Shown in pieces: positions 33,322 through 41,585 of a DNA stretch of 64,000 nt (the stretch's first letter is position 1; each line of letters begins with the position of its first letter). The DNA comes from CAYWOS01 sp964459985 (lineage in GTDB: Bacteria > Bacillota > Clostridia > Christensenellales > Aristaeellaceae). The stretch spans positions 1-64,000 of the forward strand of contig CAYWOS010000004.1 of assembly GCA_964459985.1 (NCBI GenBank), in the 5' to 3' direction. The notes under the pieces were generated by a model. It saw only the letters and a program-made list of their open reading frames with translations, did not search any database and was not told the origin of the DNA. Position numbers and translations under genes: made by a program.

Positions 33322-34320
33322 TTAAAAATCGATCGGATGGTTGACGAGCGCTTTGAGAATGGTCAGCGCGCCGTCCATGTCGCGCATGTCGATCATTTCG
33401 CAGCTCGAATGAATATAGCGGCAGGGGATGGACAGCGTGCCCGCCGGAATGCCCGCCCGCGCGTGCTGGATCGCGCCGCCGTCCGTGCCGCCGTAGAGCA
33501 GCACTTCGCGCTGGTAGGGCGTTTTCGTTTCCTCGGCGCACTTGATGAGCAGATCGCGCACTTTCGGCGTGGCGATCATGTTGCTGTCCTTGAACTTCAC
33601 CGCCGCGCCCTCGCCGAGCTTGAGCGCGGGCAGTTTGCTCTCGGGCGTGTCGCCCCACGCCGTCACGTCGAGGGCGACGCCGAGATCGGGATCGACGCCG
33701 TAGGCGGCGACCGCCGCGCCGCGGCAGCCGACCTCCTCCTGCGCCGAGAACACGCCGATGATGGTGTTTACCGGTTTCCTGACCGAGAGCAATAGCTCGA
33801 TCAGCAGCGCGCAGGCGCAGCGATCGTCCATGGCGGGCGAGGCGACGCGGGATTCGCCCACCTCGAAGAAATCGGGCGCGTACACGCACACGTCGCCCAG
33901 ATTGACGCGGGCGAGCGCGTCCGCCCTGTCCTTCGCGCCGATATCGACGAACAGGTGCCGGAAGTCCGGCTTTTCATCCTTGACGGGCTGGCTTGCCAGC
34001 ACGCCGTGCACGCCGTTGCCGAACACCACATGGCGCGAGGATAGCGCGGCGGGATTGTGCCCGCCCACCGGGCCTACGCGCAGGAAGCCTTCGGCCTCGA
34101 CGTCGGCGACGACCAGACCGATCTGATCCATGTGCGCGCTGATCATGATGGTTTTGCCGTTCTTCGCGCCCTTCTTTTCGACGATCAGGTTGCCCAGATT
34201 GTCCGATTTGGCGGCGTCCACCTTGCCGGCGAGCAGCTGCTTGGCGGCCTCGGCGACGGCGCTTTCATTCCCCGAGGGGCCGTAGACCGCGAGCATTTTC
34301 TTGAGCGTATCGAGCATCAT
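33322..34320 (-). CDS. M42 family metallopeptidase (third of three)
   Basis: M42 enzymes are cytoplasmic, often self-compartmentalising aminopeptidases with two metal ions. The 332-residue protein has the metal-binding SAHMDQIG near residue 62, AMDDRCACAL near 175, the catalytic FSAQEEVG near 203, an ALDVT metal ligand near 227 and a late CRYIHSS histidine. All expected residues are present. It sits between two partners in a minus-strand operon with two related M42 genes and alaS. GGAGG lies about 10 nt before the ATG. The substrate class is unknown. Confidence 0.93.
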   Translation of the reverse strand: MMLDTLKKMLAVYGPSGNESAVAEAAKQLLAGKVDAAKSDNLGNLIVEKKGAKNGKTIMISAHMDQIGLVVADVEAEGFLRVGPVGGHNPAALSSRHVVFGNGVHGVLASQPVKDEKPDFRHLFVDIGAKDRADALARVNLGDVCVYAPDFFEVGESRVASPAMDDRCACALLIELLLSVRKPVNTIIGVFSAQEEVGCRGAAVAAYGVDPDLGVALDVTAWGDTPESKLPALKLGEGAAVKFKDSNMIATPKVRDLLIKCAEETKTPYQREVLLYGGTDGGAIQHARAGIPAGTLSIPCRYIHSSCEMIDMRDMDGALTILKALVNHPIDF

Positions 34321-34338
34321 AAATCCATATCCTCCTCG

Positions 34339-35343
34339 TCAGGCGTTTTCAATGTAGGCTTTCGCCAGTTGATACTGAGCGTCGATGTCCTTGAGCGACG
34401 CGACGGACGACGGCCCGTGGATGTAGCGGCAGGGGACGGACAGCGCGCAGGTGCGCTTGCCCGCCTTCGCGCGCTGATACGCGCCGGCGTCGTTGCCGCC
34501 GGTGACGCCGCGCTTCACCTGATACGCGACGCCGCATTTCCCGGCGATCTCGATGATTTGCGCGTACAGCGCGCGGTCGGCGATGGAGGCCTTGTCCATA
34601 AAGCTGACGGCGACGCCCGCGCCCGCCGCGCAGACGCGCGACGTTTCATTCGTGTCGCCCAGATCGTTCGCCGCCGTGCCCTCGAGCACGAGGACGGTGT
34701 CAATATCGGACGCGAAGCCCGCGCCCATCGCGCCGCGCAGCCCGGCCTCCTCCTGCGTGACGAAGGCGCAGACGATGTCGCGGTCGTACGTCGATTCGAG
34801 CAGGCGGATCAGGTTATAGCAGCCCGCGCGGTCGTCGATCGCCTTGGCGGCGATCATGTCCTCGCCGAAGGGCTCGCAGGCGCTGTCAAAGTAGGCGTAG
34901 GACGCCTCGGGACAGTCGGCGAGCGCCTCGTCCTTTGTTTTCGCGCCGATGTCGATGTACAGCCCGTCCCAGTCGAGCACGCGTTTGCGGTCCTCCGCCG
35001 ACTGCAGATGGATCGCCATCGCGCCGATGACGCCGGGCACGCGCTTGTCGCCGCACACGACATACTTGCTGACCGCCACGCGCGGGTCGATGCCGCCCAC
35101 CGGGCGGATGCGCAGCAGCCCGTCCTCGGTCGCGCCCATGATGATGAAGCCGACCTCGTCCATATGCGCCGACAGAAGGACGGCGTTCCCGCCCTTTTTC
35201 CCTTTTTTGACGGCGATCACGCTGCCCATGCGGTCGATCGACGCCGAATCGCAAAGCGGTCTGACCGCTTCCAATATGGCGTTGCGGACGGCTTTTTCGT
35301 TGCCCGACACGCCGTTGAGCTCGCACAGCGTTTTCAGTTCCAT
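34339..35343 (-). CDS. M42 family metallopeptidase (second of three)
   Basis: The 334-residue protein carries SAHMDEVGF near residue 60, AAKAIDDRAGCY near 172, FVTQEEAGLRGA near 200, VLEGTAAND near 226 (Glu at the position that is Asp in its neighbours) and CRYIHGP near 310. These are the M42 metal and catalytic residues. I chose ATG 35343, overlapping the upstream M42 gene by 10 nt; the longer frame is read-through. Three differing paralogues side by side could form mixed TET-like particles. Confidence 0.93.
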   Translation of the reverse strand: MELKTLCELNGVSGNEKAVRNAILEAVRPLCDSASIDRMGSVIAVKKGKKGGNAVLLSAHMDEVGFIIMGATEDGLLRIRPVGGIDPRVAVSKYVVCGDKRVPGVIGAMAIHLQSAEDRKRVLDWDGLYIDIGAKTKDEALADCPEASYAYFDSACEPFGEDMIAAKAIDDRAGCYNLIRLLESTYDRDIVCAFVTQEEAGLRGAMGAGFASDIDTVLVLEGTAANDLGDTNETSRVCAAGAGVAVSFMDKASIADRALYAQIIEIAGKCGVAYQVKRGVTGGNDAGAYQRAKAGKRTCALSVPCRYIHGPSSVASLKDIDAQYQLAKAYIENA

Positions 35344-36371
35344 AATTCCGCCTCCCACGTTCCGTCTACCGCGCGCAGGTAGTGCGCCAGCAGCCGCGCG
35401 CCTTCCTTGAGCGCGTGCAAATCGAACGTCTCGACGTTGGTGTGCATGTATTTGAGCGGCAGCTCGAGCAGCACCGAGGGCACGCCGGCGCGCGCGGTCG
35501 ACAATTCGTCCAGATCGGTCGAGGTATAGTACGGCACGACGGCGCTCTGGATGCTCACGCCCTGCTCGTCGGCGACCTCGCCCAGTTTTTCGCGCAGGAA
35601 GGGGTTGATGTACGGCCCCTTGGAGGCGACGAGCGAATCGAGCTTGTGCACCTTGAGCGGGGGCGCGCCCGGCGTTTCGGCGTGGCATACGTCGATGGCG
35701 ACGGCGTAATCGGGCGCGACGGCGTAGCCCGCCGTCCACGCGCCGTAGCTGCCGATCTCCTCCTGACAGCTCGCCACGAAATAGATATCGGCGGAATGCG
35801 TCGTTTCCTTGAGGATCTCGGCGGCGCGCCACATCATGGCGACGCAGGCGCGGTCGTCGGCCGTTTTGGAGGCGACGCGCCCGTTTTTCATTTCGACATA
35901 GCGGCACTCGAAGCACACCATGTCGCCGATTCGGACCAGCTCCCTGACCTTGTCCGCCGGCATCCCCAGATCGACGTACAGCGTTTCAAAGGTATAGTTT
36001 TCGCCGCGCTCCTTTTCGGACAAAAGGTGCGGCGCTTTCGCCCCGACGACGCCCATGAGCTGCTTTTTGCCGTATACGCGCACGCGCATGCCCGGCATGA
36101 CGCGCGGATCGACGCCGCCCACCCGCGCCATGCGCAGGCTGCCGTCGTCCTCGATTTTATGCACCATCATGCCGATCTCGTCCAGATGCGCGCAGACCAT
36201 CACTTTGGGGCCGTCGCCTTTTTTGTGCGCGATCACGCTGTTCATTTGATCGATGCGCACGTCGTCGCACAACGGCTCGAACGCCTTGGCGATCCGCTCC
36301 GCTACGGCGCGCTCGTCGCCCGTCGTCGCCGGGATCGCGGCGATCTCGCGGAAGAACTCTTCCGTCTTCAT
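35334..36371 (-). CDS. M42 family metallopeptidase (first of three)
   Basis: The 345-residue protein has CAHLDEIGMM near residue 61, SKTADDRACVAM near 176, SCQEEIGSYGA near 203, AIDVCHAE near 228 and YMHTNVETFD near 316, matching the M42 active site. It is first in the operon behind a clear promoter, with GGGGGAGG 8 nt before its ATG. Its sequence around the metal sites differs enough from the next two genes to suggest old duplications rather than a recent one. Confidence 0.93.
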   Translation of the reverse strand: MKTEEFFREIAAIPATTGDERAVAERIAKAFEPLCDDVRIDQMNSVIAHKKGDGPKVMVCAHLDEIGMMVHKIEDDGSLRMARVGGVDPRVMPGMRVRVYGKKQLMGVVGAKAPHLLSEKERGENYTFETLYVDLGMPADKVRELVRIGDMVCFECRYVEMKNGRVASKTADDRACVAMMWRAAEILKETTHSADIYFVASCQEEIGSYGAWTAGYAVAPDYAVAIDVCHAETPGAPPLKVHKLDSLVASKGPYINPFLREKLGEVADEQGVSIQSAVVPYYTSTDLDELSTARAGVPSVLLELPLKYMHTNVETFDLHALKEGARLLAHYLRAVDGTWEAELWN

Positions 36372-36404
36372 GCTTCATCCTCCCCCGATGGAAATATCCA
36401 CGCT

Positions 36405-36433
36405 ATTATACGATTAAATGAAGAAGAAGTAAA
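36405..36433 (-). promoter_or_regulatory. promoter of the M42-alaS operon
   Basis: TTTACT (36433-36428) and TATAAT (36410-36405) are 17 nt apart on the minus strand, about 35 nt before the first M42 start. Confidence 0.78.
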
Positions 36434-36481
36434 GACGGCGGCGAAAAATGCCGATGCGCCGCCCTCCGCGCCGCCGGGCGG

Positions 36482-36511
36482 TTGCCCGAAAGCGGCAATA
36501 TGTGGTATACT
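36482..36511 (+). promoter_or_regulatory. promoter of the MMPL gene
   Basis: TTGCCC (36482-36487) and TATACT (36506-36511) are 18 nt apart, leaving a leader of about 35 nt to the ATG at 36554. Confidence 0.55.
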
Positions 36512-36553
36512 GGACGAGAAAACACAGGCGCGCCGCGCAGGGAGAGGACGGGC

Positions 36554-38782
36554 ATGACGATGAAACCGCCGAGGGAGGAAAAGATCGCGTATCTGATCGC
36601 CCGGCAGATCGTTCGCTTCCGCGCGCCGATTCTGGCGTTCGCGCTGGCGGCGACCGTGCTGTCCGTCCTCATGATTCCGAAAACGACGCTCAATTACGAT
36701 CTGGCGACATATTTGAACAGGAACACCATGACCGCCCGCTCGCTCGCCGTGATGAACGGGGAGTTCGCGCCCTCCTCGCAGTTATCCGTTATGCTGCGGG
36801 ACGCGGACGAGGACGGCGCGCGCGCGATCGCCGACGCGCTTTCGCATATCGACGGCGTGGCGCTCGCCGAGTACGATGCTGAAAAGCACACGCGTGAATA
36901 CGAGGGGCATGTATATCGTCTCATAACGCTGTCCTTAATCGGCGTCCGGGACGACGCGGCGCTGCTTTCCGCCGTCGACGCCGCGCTCGGGGACGCCGAC
37001 GCGACGATCGAGGGCGATATCGAGACCAACCGCGCCGTGCGCCGCTCGATCGCCGACGAGATTCCCGCGATCATGCTCATCGCCGTCGCCATCGTGTTCA
37101 TCGTGCTGCTTTTGACATCGCACGCGTGGATCGAGCCGCTTTTGTTCGCCGCCGTGCTGGTCGCGTCCATCCTGATCAACATGGGCACCAACTGGATATT
37201 TCCCTCGATCTCCTTCATCACCTACGCCGTGACGGCGGTGCTTCAGCTGGCGCTGGCGATGGATTACTCGATCATGCTGCTCACCAATTACGACCGCGCG
37301 CTTGAAAAGGGCGTGACCGACCGCGAGGCGGTGACGCGCGCGCTGGCGGAGTCCTTCATGCCGATCGCGTCCAGCTCGCTGACCACTGTCGCCGGGCTGG
37401 CGGCGCTCATGTTCATGAGCTTTACCATCGGCTTCGACATCGGCATCGTGCTGTCCAAGGGCATTCTGATCAGCATGCTGACGGTGTTTATCTTGATGCC
37501 GGCGCTGATCCTTTGCTTTTCAAAATCGCTCAAGCGCACGCGGCACCGCGCGGTCCCGCTGGGCGGCGAGAAACTGGCGGGGTTTTCGCTCAAAATGCGC
37601 AAATTCCTGCCCGCAGCGCTGCTCGTCGTCATCGCGGCGGCGTTCGTCCTGCAAAGCGGCAATGCCTACCTGTTCGGGCTGGAGAGCGAGGACGCGGGCA
37701 AGGTGGAGATCGCCGACGTGTTCGGCGGCAACAGCATGATGGCGCTGCTCGTGCCGAAGGCGGAAAGCGAGGCGGATTATCGGGAACAGCTCGATGTGAT
37801 CGACGAAATCGCCGCCATCGGGCGCGGCGGGAAAAGCATCGTGCAGTCGGCGTCCGCCATGCCGCTTCAGGGCGATGCGGCGATCCGAAAATATACGGCG
37901 GACGAGGCGGCGAAACTGCTCGGCGTCGCGCCCGTGTTTACGCGGCTGTTCTATCGGAATAACTGCCTGCCCGACGCCGTTTCGGGCGCCGAATTGCTCG
38001 CGCTCGCCCGGGAAATCCTGCCGGACAACGAACAAATCCGGCGGTACGGCGAACTGCTCGCGACCGCCGAAAGCACCTTCAACGGCAAAACGCGCTCGCG
38101 CATTCTTTTGTCGCTCGATTTGAGCGGCGGCGCGGCGCAAACGAATCCCTATGTCGATCAAATCGAGGGCATCCTGCGCGGGCATTACGGCGACGAGATC
38201 GGCATGGCGGGCTTTTCGGTGCTCTCGCGCGATATCTCCACGGCGTTTCAGGGCGATCTGACGACCGTGAATCTGATCACCGTTCTGGCGATCTTCCTGA
38301 TTATCGCCGTGTCCTTCCGCTCGCCTGTCGTCCCCGCGATCCTGATCTGCGTCATTCAGGGCGCGATCTGGATCAATATGGCGATTTCGCGGCTGACGGG
38401 CACGCCGATCTTTTTCATGTCCTATCTCATCTGCATGGCGATCCAGATGGGCGCGACCATCGACTACGGCATTCTATTGACCGGCAATTACCGTTTGAGC
38501 CGCCGCGCGCTCGATCCCGCCGACGCCGTCCGCCGCGCTATGCGCGTGTCGATGCCGACCATCCTGACCTCCGGCGTCATCCTGATCGCCGCCGGGTATG
38601 TGATCTCCTTCACCTGCTCGGTGTTCTATATTTCGTCCATCGGGCACCTGCTCGGGCGCGGTACGATCATTTCGGTGTTCATGGTGACGGTGCTGCTGCC
38701 CGAGCTGCTCGTGATCTTCGACCGTTTTGTCATCAACAACGAAAAAGCGGTTACGCTACCCACAGGTTCACAACAAATGTGA
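36554..38782 (+). CDS. MMPL/RND family transporter
   Basis: The 742-residue protein has the duplicated MMPL/RND layout: helix 1, an outer domain, five helices, then the same pattern again. Signature helices include QLALAMDYSIMLLTNYDRAL near residue 240 and MGATIDYGILLTGNYRL near 637, with the paired Asp residues expected for proton coupling. Gram-positive members move lipids or hydrophobic compounds; the substrate here is unknown. I chose ATG 36554 (GGAGAGG 6 nt upstream). The 3' end overlaps a convergent small gene by 32 nt. Confidence 0.9.
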   Translation: MTMKPPREEKIAYLIARQIVRFRAPILAFALAATVLSVLMIPKTTLNYDLATYLNRNTMTARSLAVMNGEFAPSSQLSVMLRDADEDGARAIADALSHIDGVALAEYDAEKHTREYEGHVYRLITLSLIGVRDDAALLSAVDAALGDADATIEGDIETNRAVRRSIADEIPAIMLIAVAIVFIVLLLTSHAWIEPLLFAAVLVASILINMGTNWIFPSISFITYAVTAVLQLALAMDYSIMLLTNYDRALEKGVTDREAVTRALAESFMPIASSSLTTVAGLAALMFMSFTIGFDIGIVLSKGILISMLTVFILMPALILCFSKSLKRTRHRAVPLGGEKLAGFSLKMRKFLPAALLVVIAAAFVLQSGNAYLFGLESEDAGKVEIADVFGGNSMMALLVPKAESEADYREQLDVIDEIAAIGRGGKSIVQSASAMPLQGDAAIRKYTADEAAKLLGVAPVFTRLFYRNNCLPDAVSGAELLALAREILPDNEQIRRYGELLATAESTFNGKTRSRILLSLDLSGGAAQTNPYVDQIEGILRGHYGDEIGMAGFSVLSRDISTAFQGDLTTVNLITVLAIFLIIAVSFRSPVVPAILICVIQGAIWINMAISRLTGTPIFFMSYLICMAIQMGATIDYGILLTGNYRLSRRALDPADAVRRAMRVSMPTILTSGVILIAAGYVISFTCSVFYISSIGHLLGRGTIISVFMVTVLLPELLVIFDRFVINNEKAVTLPTGSQQM

Positions 38783-39059
38783 AGGCGTACGCGAGCAGCC
38801 CCAGCAGCGAAATCACGAAGTATTTCCACTGATCATGACGATCCCCGGCGTTGCCGTACAATACGGCGAACACGCTCGTGAGCAGGAAGGGAATGAGCAG
38901 CGCGACGGGCTTGCGCATGACGTTCGCCTTCTCGCCGCCCGCGCCGAGCTGCATCGCCAGCTCCCCGGGCAGCACGATGTATCCGATCACCGCGAGCGCC
39001 GCCGCCGCCGCGAGCAGCGCGATCATGAGTTTTTTCCTGTTTCTGTCCAAGAAATCCAT
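38751..39059 (-). CDS. DUF1648-like small membrane protein
   Basis: The 102-residue protein has three hydrophobic helices (about residues 11-30, 50-65, 81-100). A central LPGELAMQLGAGG...KPVALLIPFLLT segment resembles the DUF1648 domain found in SdpI-type immunity proteins and in small membrane proteins. GGAGG lies 8 nt before the ATG at 39059. It overlaps the convergent MMPL gene by 32 nt. The function is unknown, and the longer open frame upstream is a shadow of trmO. Confidence 0.72.
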   Translation of the reverse strand: MDFLDRNRKKLMIALLAAAAALAVIGYIVLPGELAMQLGAGGEKANVMRKPVALLIPFLLTSVFAVLYGNAGDRHDQWKYFVISLLGLLAYAFTFVVNLWVA

Positions 39060-39122
39060 GCCGTTCGCCTCCGTTTCACGACGCATGATAGGGCAAGGAC
39101 GGCCATTTGTCAAGGAGAGGCT

Positions 39123-39827
39123 ATGGAGCACGGTTTGACCGTCGTCGCGCGCGTGCGCGACGCGTTTCCCACCAAGTTCGGGCTGCCGCGCCAGAGCGGG
39201 CTGGTCGGCGCGATCGGGGCGACGATCGTGTTCGAGCCGCCGTTCCGCCGTCCCGACGCGCTGCGCGGGCTGGAGAATTTTTCGCACATCTGGGTTTTGT
39301 GGGGGTTTGAGGGCGTGGAACGCGGGCGCTGGTCGGCGACCGTGCGCCCGCCCAAGCTCGGCGGCAACGCGCGCGTGGGCGTGTTCGCCACGCGCTCGCC
39401 CTTCCGTCCAAACGCCATCGGGCTGTCCTGCGTCAAATTGGACGCGATTGAGAAAACCCGGGAATTCGGGCATGTGCTGCGCGTGTCGGGCGCCGATATG
39501 ATGGACGGCACGGCGGTGTACGATATCAAGCCGTACCTGCCTTACGCCGACTGTGTTCCGGACGCGCGCGGCCATCTGTCGGGCGCGCGCGGCGACGGCC
39601 GCCTGACGGTCGATTTCCCCGAAACGCTGCTTGAGCGCGTGCCGGAGGATCTGCGCGAGGCGCTGATCGGCGCGCTTTCCGGCGATCCGCGCCCGGGCTA
39701 TCAGGACGATCCGGCGCGCGTGTACGGCTTTCTTTACGCCGGGCGCGACGTGCGCTTCCGCGTGGAAAGCGGGACGGTCACGGTATGCGACGTCGTGCCG
39801 CAGCGCGATGAAAAGGAGAAAACATGA
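39123..39827 (+). CDS. trmO: tRNA (N6-threonylcarbamoyladenosine-N6)-methyltransferase TrmO
   Basis: TrmO methylates t6A37 in tRNA using SAM. The 234-residue product has the beta-barrel signature SPFRPNAIGLSCVKL near residue 97, GLENFSHIWVLWGF near 47, and DIKPYLPYAD near 137. The C-terminal part (ERVPEDLREALIGALS, GRDVRF) matches the family's second domain. The ATG at 39123 has AGGAGAGG upstream; the longer frame runs into the neighbour. It overlaps the acetyltransferase by 4 nt. Confidence 0.92.
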   Translation: MEHGLTVVARVRDAFPTKFGLPRQSGLVGAIGATIVFEPPFRRPDALRGLENFSHIWVLWGFEGVERGRWSATVRPPKLGGNARVGVFATRSPFRPNAIGLSCVKLDAIEKTREFGHVLRVSGADMMDGTAVYDIKPYLPYADCVPDARGHLSGARGDGRLTVDFPETLLERVPEDLREALIGALSGDPRPGYQDDPARVYGFLYAGRDVRFRVESGTVTVCDVVPQRDEKEKT

Positions 39828-40357
39828 TGAAGCCCATCGAAACCGAGCGCCTGATCCTGCGCGATTTCGCGCCCTCGGACGGCGGCGCGCTGTACGCCTA
39901 TCTGTCCGATCCCGAAACGGTGTGGTTCGAGCCGTACCCGCCCTTTACGCGCGAGGAAGCATACCGCGAGGCGGCGCGGCGCGCGGGCGATCGCGCGTTC
40001 GTCGCCGTGTGCCTCAAAAGCGGCGATCTGATCGGCAATCTGTACCTGTCGCCCGCGGAGAACGGCCGCCGCGAGCTGGGCTACGTGTTCAGCCGCGCGC
40101 ACCGGCGCCGGGGCTATGCGGCCGAGGCGGCGCGCGCGCTGATCGCCGCCGCGTTCGCATCGGACGCCGATACGGTGATCGCCGAGTGCGCCGCGCAGAA
40201 CGAGGCGTCGTGGCGTTTGCTCGAAAGGCTCGGGTTTACGCTGGAAAGCGAGACGCCGCGCGCGCTGTATTTCAAGCTGAACCCCGACGGCTCGCCCGCG
40301 TGGCTGGACGCGCGGCGGTACGTGCTTGCGTGCGGGGCGAACACAGAAAATACTTGA
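39824..40357 (+). CDS. GNAT family N-acetyltransferase (RimJ/RimL type)
   Basis: The 177-residue protein begins with IETERLILRDFAPSD, typical of RimJ/RimL-like GNATs. The acetyl-CoA pocket is marked by LGYVFSRAHRRRGYAAEAA near residue 87, then AQNEASWRLLERLGF near 123. It transfers an acetyl group to an amine, perhaps a ribosomal protein or antibiotic; the substrate is unknown. Two ATGs are adjacent; the first overlaps the trmO stop by 4 nt. Its end overlaps the promoter of the next gene. Confidence 0.92.
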   Translation: MMKPIETERLILRDFAPSDGGALYAYLSDPETVWFEPYPPFTREEAYREAARRAGDRAFVAVCLKSGDLIGNLYLSPAENGRRELGYVFSRAHRRRGYAAEAARALIAAAFASDADTVIAECAAQNEASWRLLERLGFTLESETPRALYFKLNPDGSPAWLDARRYVLACGANTENT

Positions 40358-40382
40358 CCGCCGCCCCGCGTTTGGCTATATT
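40354..40382 (+). promoter_or_regulatory. promoter of the PotD-like gene
   Basis: TTGACC (40354-40359) and TATATT (40377-40382) are 17 nt apart. The -35 lies across the acetyltransferase stop codon. Confidence 0.72.
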
Positions 40383-40429
40383 GTAGGCGGAACCGAACCA
40401 TTCCCGCGAACCATGAAGGAGGGCGACGT

Positions 40430-41464
40430 ATGAAGCGGCTGTTTGTGTGCCTGATCTGTCTCGCGCTGACGATCCCCTGCGCCTGCGCGGAGGAGGAAAA
40501 AACGCTCAATCTGTTCACCTGGGAGGACTACGTGGACGAGTCGACCATCGCCGATTTCGAGGCGGCGACGGGCATCCGCGTCAATTTCTCGACGTTTGAT
40601 GAAAACGAAGACATGCTCATCAAGCTGCAAAACACAAGCGGCGGCGATTACGACGTGATCATCGCCAGCGACTACATCCTGAACATCGCGCGCAAGGAAG
40701 GGCTTCTCGGCAAGCTCGACAAATCGCTTCTGCCCAATATCGCCAACGTCGATCCCGCCTATCAGGGACAGTATTACGACGAAAACGACGAGTACACCGT
40801 GCCCTATATCGGCGGGACGCCGCTCATCGTATACAATCCCGCGATGGTGGATATCGAGATCACCGGCTACGAAAGCCTGTGGGACCCTTCGCTCCGCGAC
40901 AGCGTCGTCATCCTCGACGAGGCGCGCAATATGATCGGCATCACGCTCAAAACGCTGGGTCAATCCTTCAACGTCACAGACGACGGCATCCTCGCGCAGG
41001 CGAAGGAAAAGCTGATGGCGCTGCGCCCCAACGTGCGCTCCTTCAACTCGACCACGGCGCATCTGGATCTGGTGAACGGCGAGTGCGCCGTCGCGTATAT
41101 GTACACCTCCTACGTGGTCAGGGCGCTGGCGCTCGATCCTTCTCTCAAGGTCGCCTATCCCAAGGAAGGCATGGGTTTCGGCATCGACTGCATGGTCGTT
41201 CCCGTCAACGCGCCGCACAGGAACAACGCCCACGCCTTCATCAATTTCATTCTGGACGCCGAGATCGGCGCGCGCGTGGCGCAGGCGCAGCAGTTTATCA
41301 GCCCCAACGCCGCCGCCTACGACTACCTGCCCGAGGATTTCAAGCGCAATCCCGCCCTGTTCATCCCGCCCGACATCCTCGGCACGCCCGAGTTTATCGA
41401 GGATCTGGGCGAGTACGAATCGGTGTATCAGGACATCTGGACGCAGTTTAAGCTGGCGAGGTAA
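40430..41464 (+). CDS. potD: spermidine/putrescine-type substrate-binding protein
   Basis: The 344-residue protein matches PotD-type binding proteins: LNLFTWEDYVDESTIADFEAA near residue 25, DYDVIIASDYILN near 73, GGTPLIVYNP near 127 and GECAVAYMYTSY near 216. It would bind polyamines outside the cell. The signal peptide ends in TIPCACAEEE; Cys17 or Cys19 could be lipidated, though the lipobox is poor. No potABC genes accompany it, so it must use a distant transporter or act as a sensor. A terminator follows directly, making it a single-gene unit. Confidence 0.88.
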   Translation: MKRLFVCLICLALTIPCACAEEEKTLNLFTWEDYVDESTIADFEAATGIRVNFSTFDENEDMLIKLQNTSGGDYDVIIASDYILNIARKEGLLGKLDKSLLPNIANVDPAYQGQYYDENDEYTVPYIGGTPLIVYNPAMVDIEITGYESLWDPSLRDSVVILDEARNMIGITLKTLGQSFNVTDDGILAQAKEKLMALRPNVRSFNSTTAHLDLVNGECAVAYMYTSYVVRALALDPSLKVAYPKEGMGFGIDCMVVPVNAPHRNNAHAFINFILDAEIGARVAQAQQFISPNAAAYDYLPEDFKRNPALFIPPDILGTPEFIEDLGEYESVYQDIWTQFKLAR

Positions 41465-41480
41465 CGCATCGATGGTTCAT

Positions 41481-41512
41481 GAAGCGTGGCGGCGCGCCCC
41501 GCTTCTTTTTTT
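41481..41512 (+). terminator. intrinsic terminator after the PotD-like gene
   Basis: GAAGCGTGGCG pairs with CGCCCCGCTTC (one mismatch), followed directly by TTTTTTT. It lies 16 nt beyond the stop. Confidence 0.9.
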
Positions 41513-41536
41513 GATGACAAATCGCCGCGAATATGC

Positions 41537-41542
41537 TACTAT
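41537..41542 (+). promoter_or_regulatory. possible extended -10 promoter of the GPH symporter
   Basis: TGCTACTAT gives an extended -10 (TG-N then TACTAT). The TTGATG upstream is 20 nt away, too far for a good -35. Confidence 0.4.
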
Positions 41543-41585
41543 CATAAAAAATCGACGAAATTGTACGAACGGGAGGCGGCGCTCC

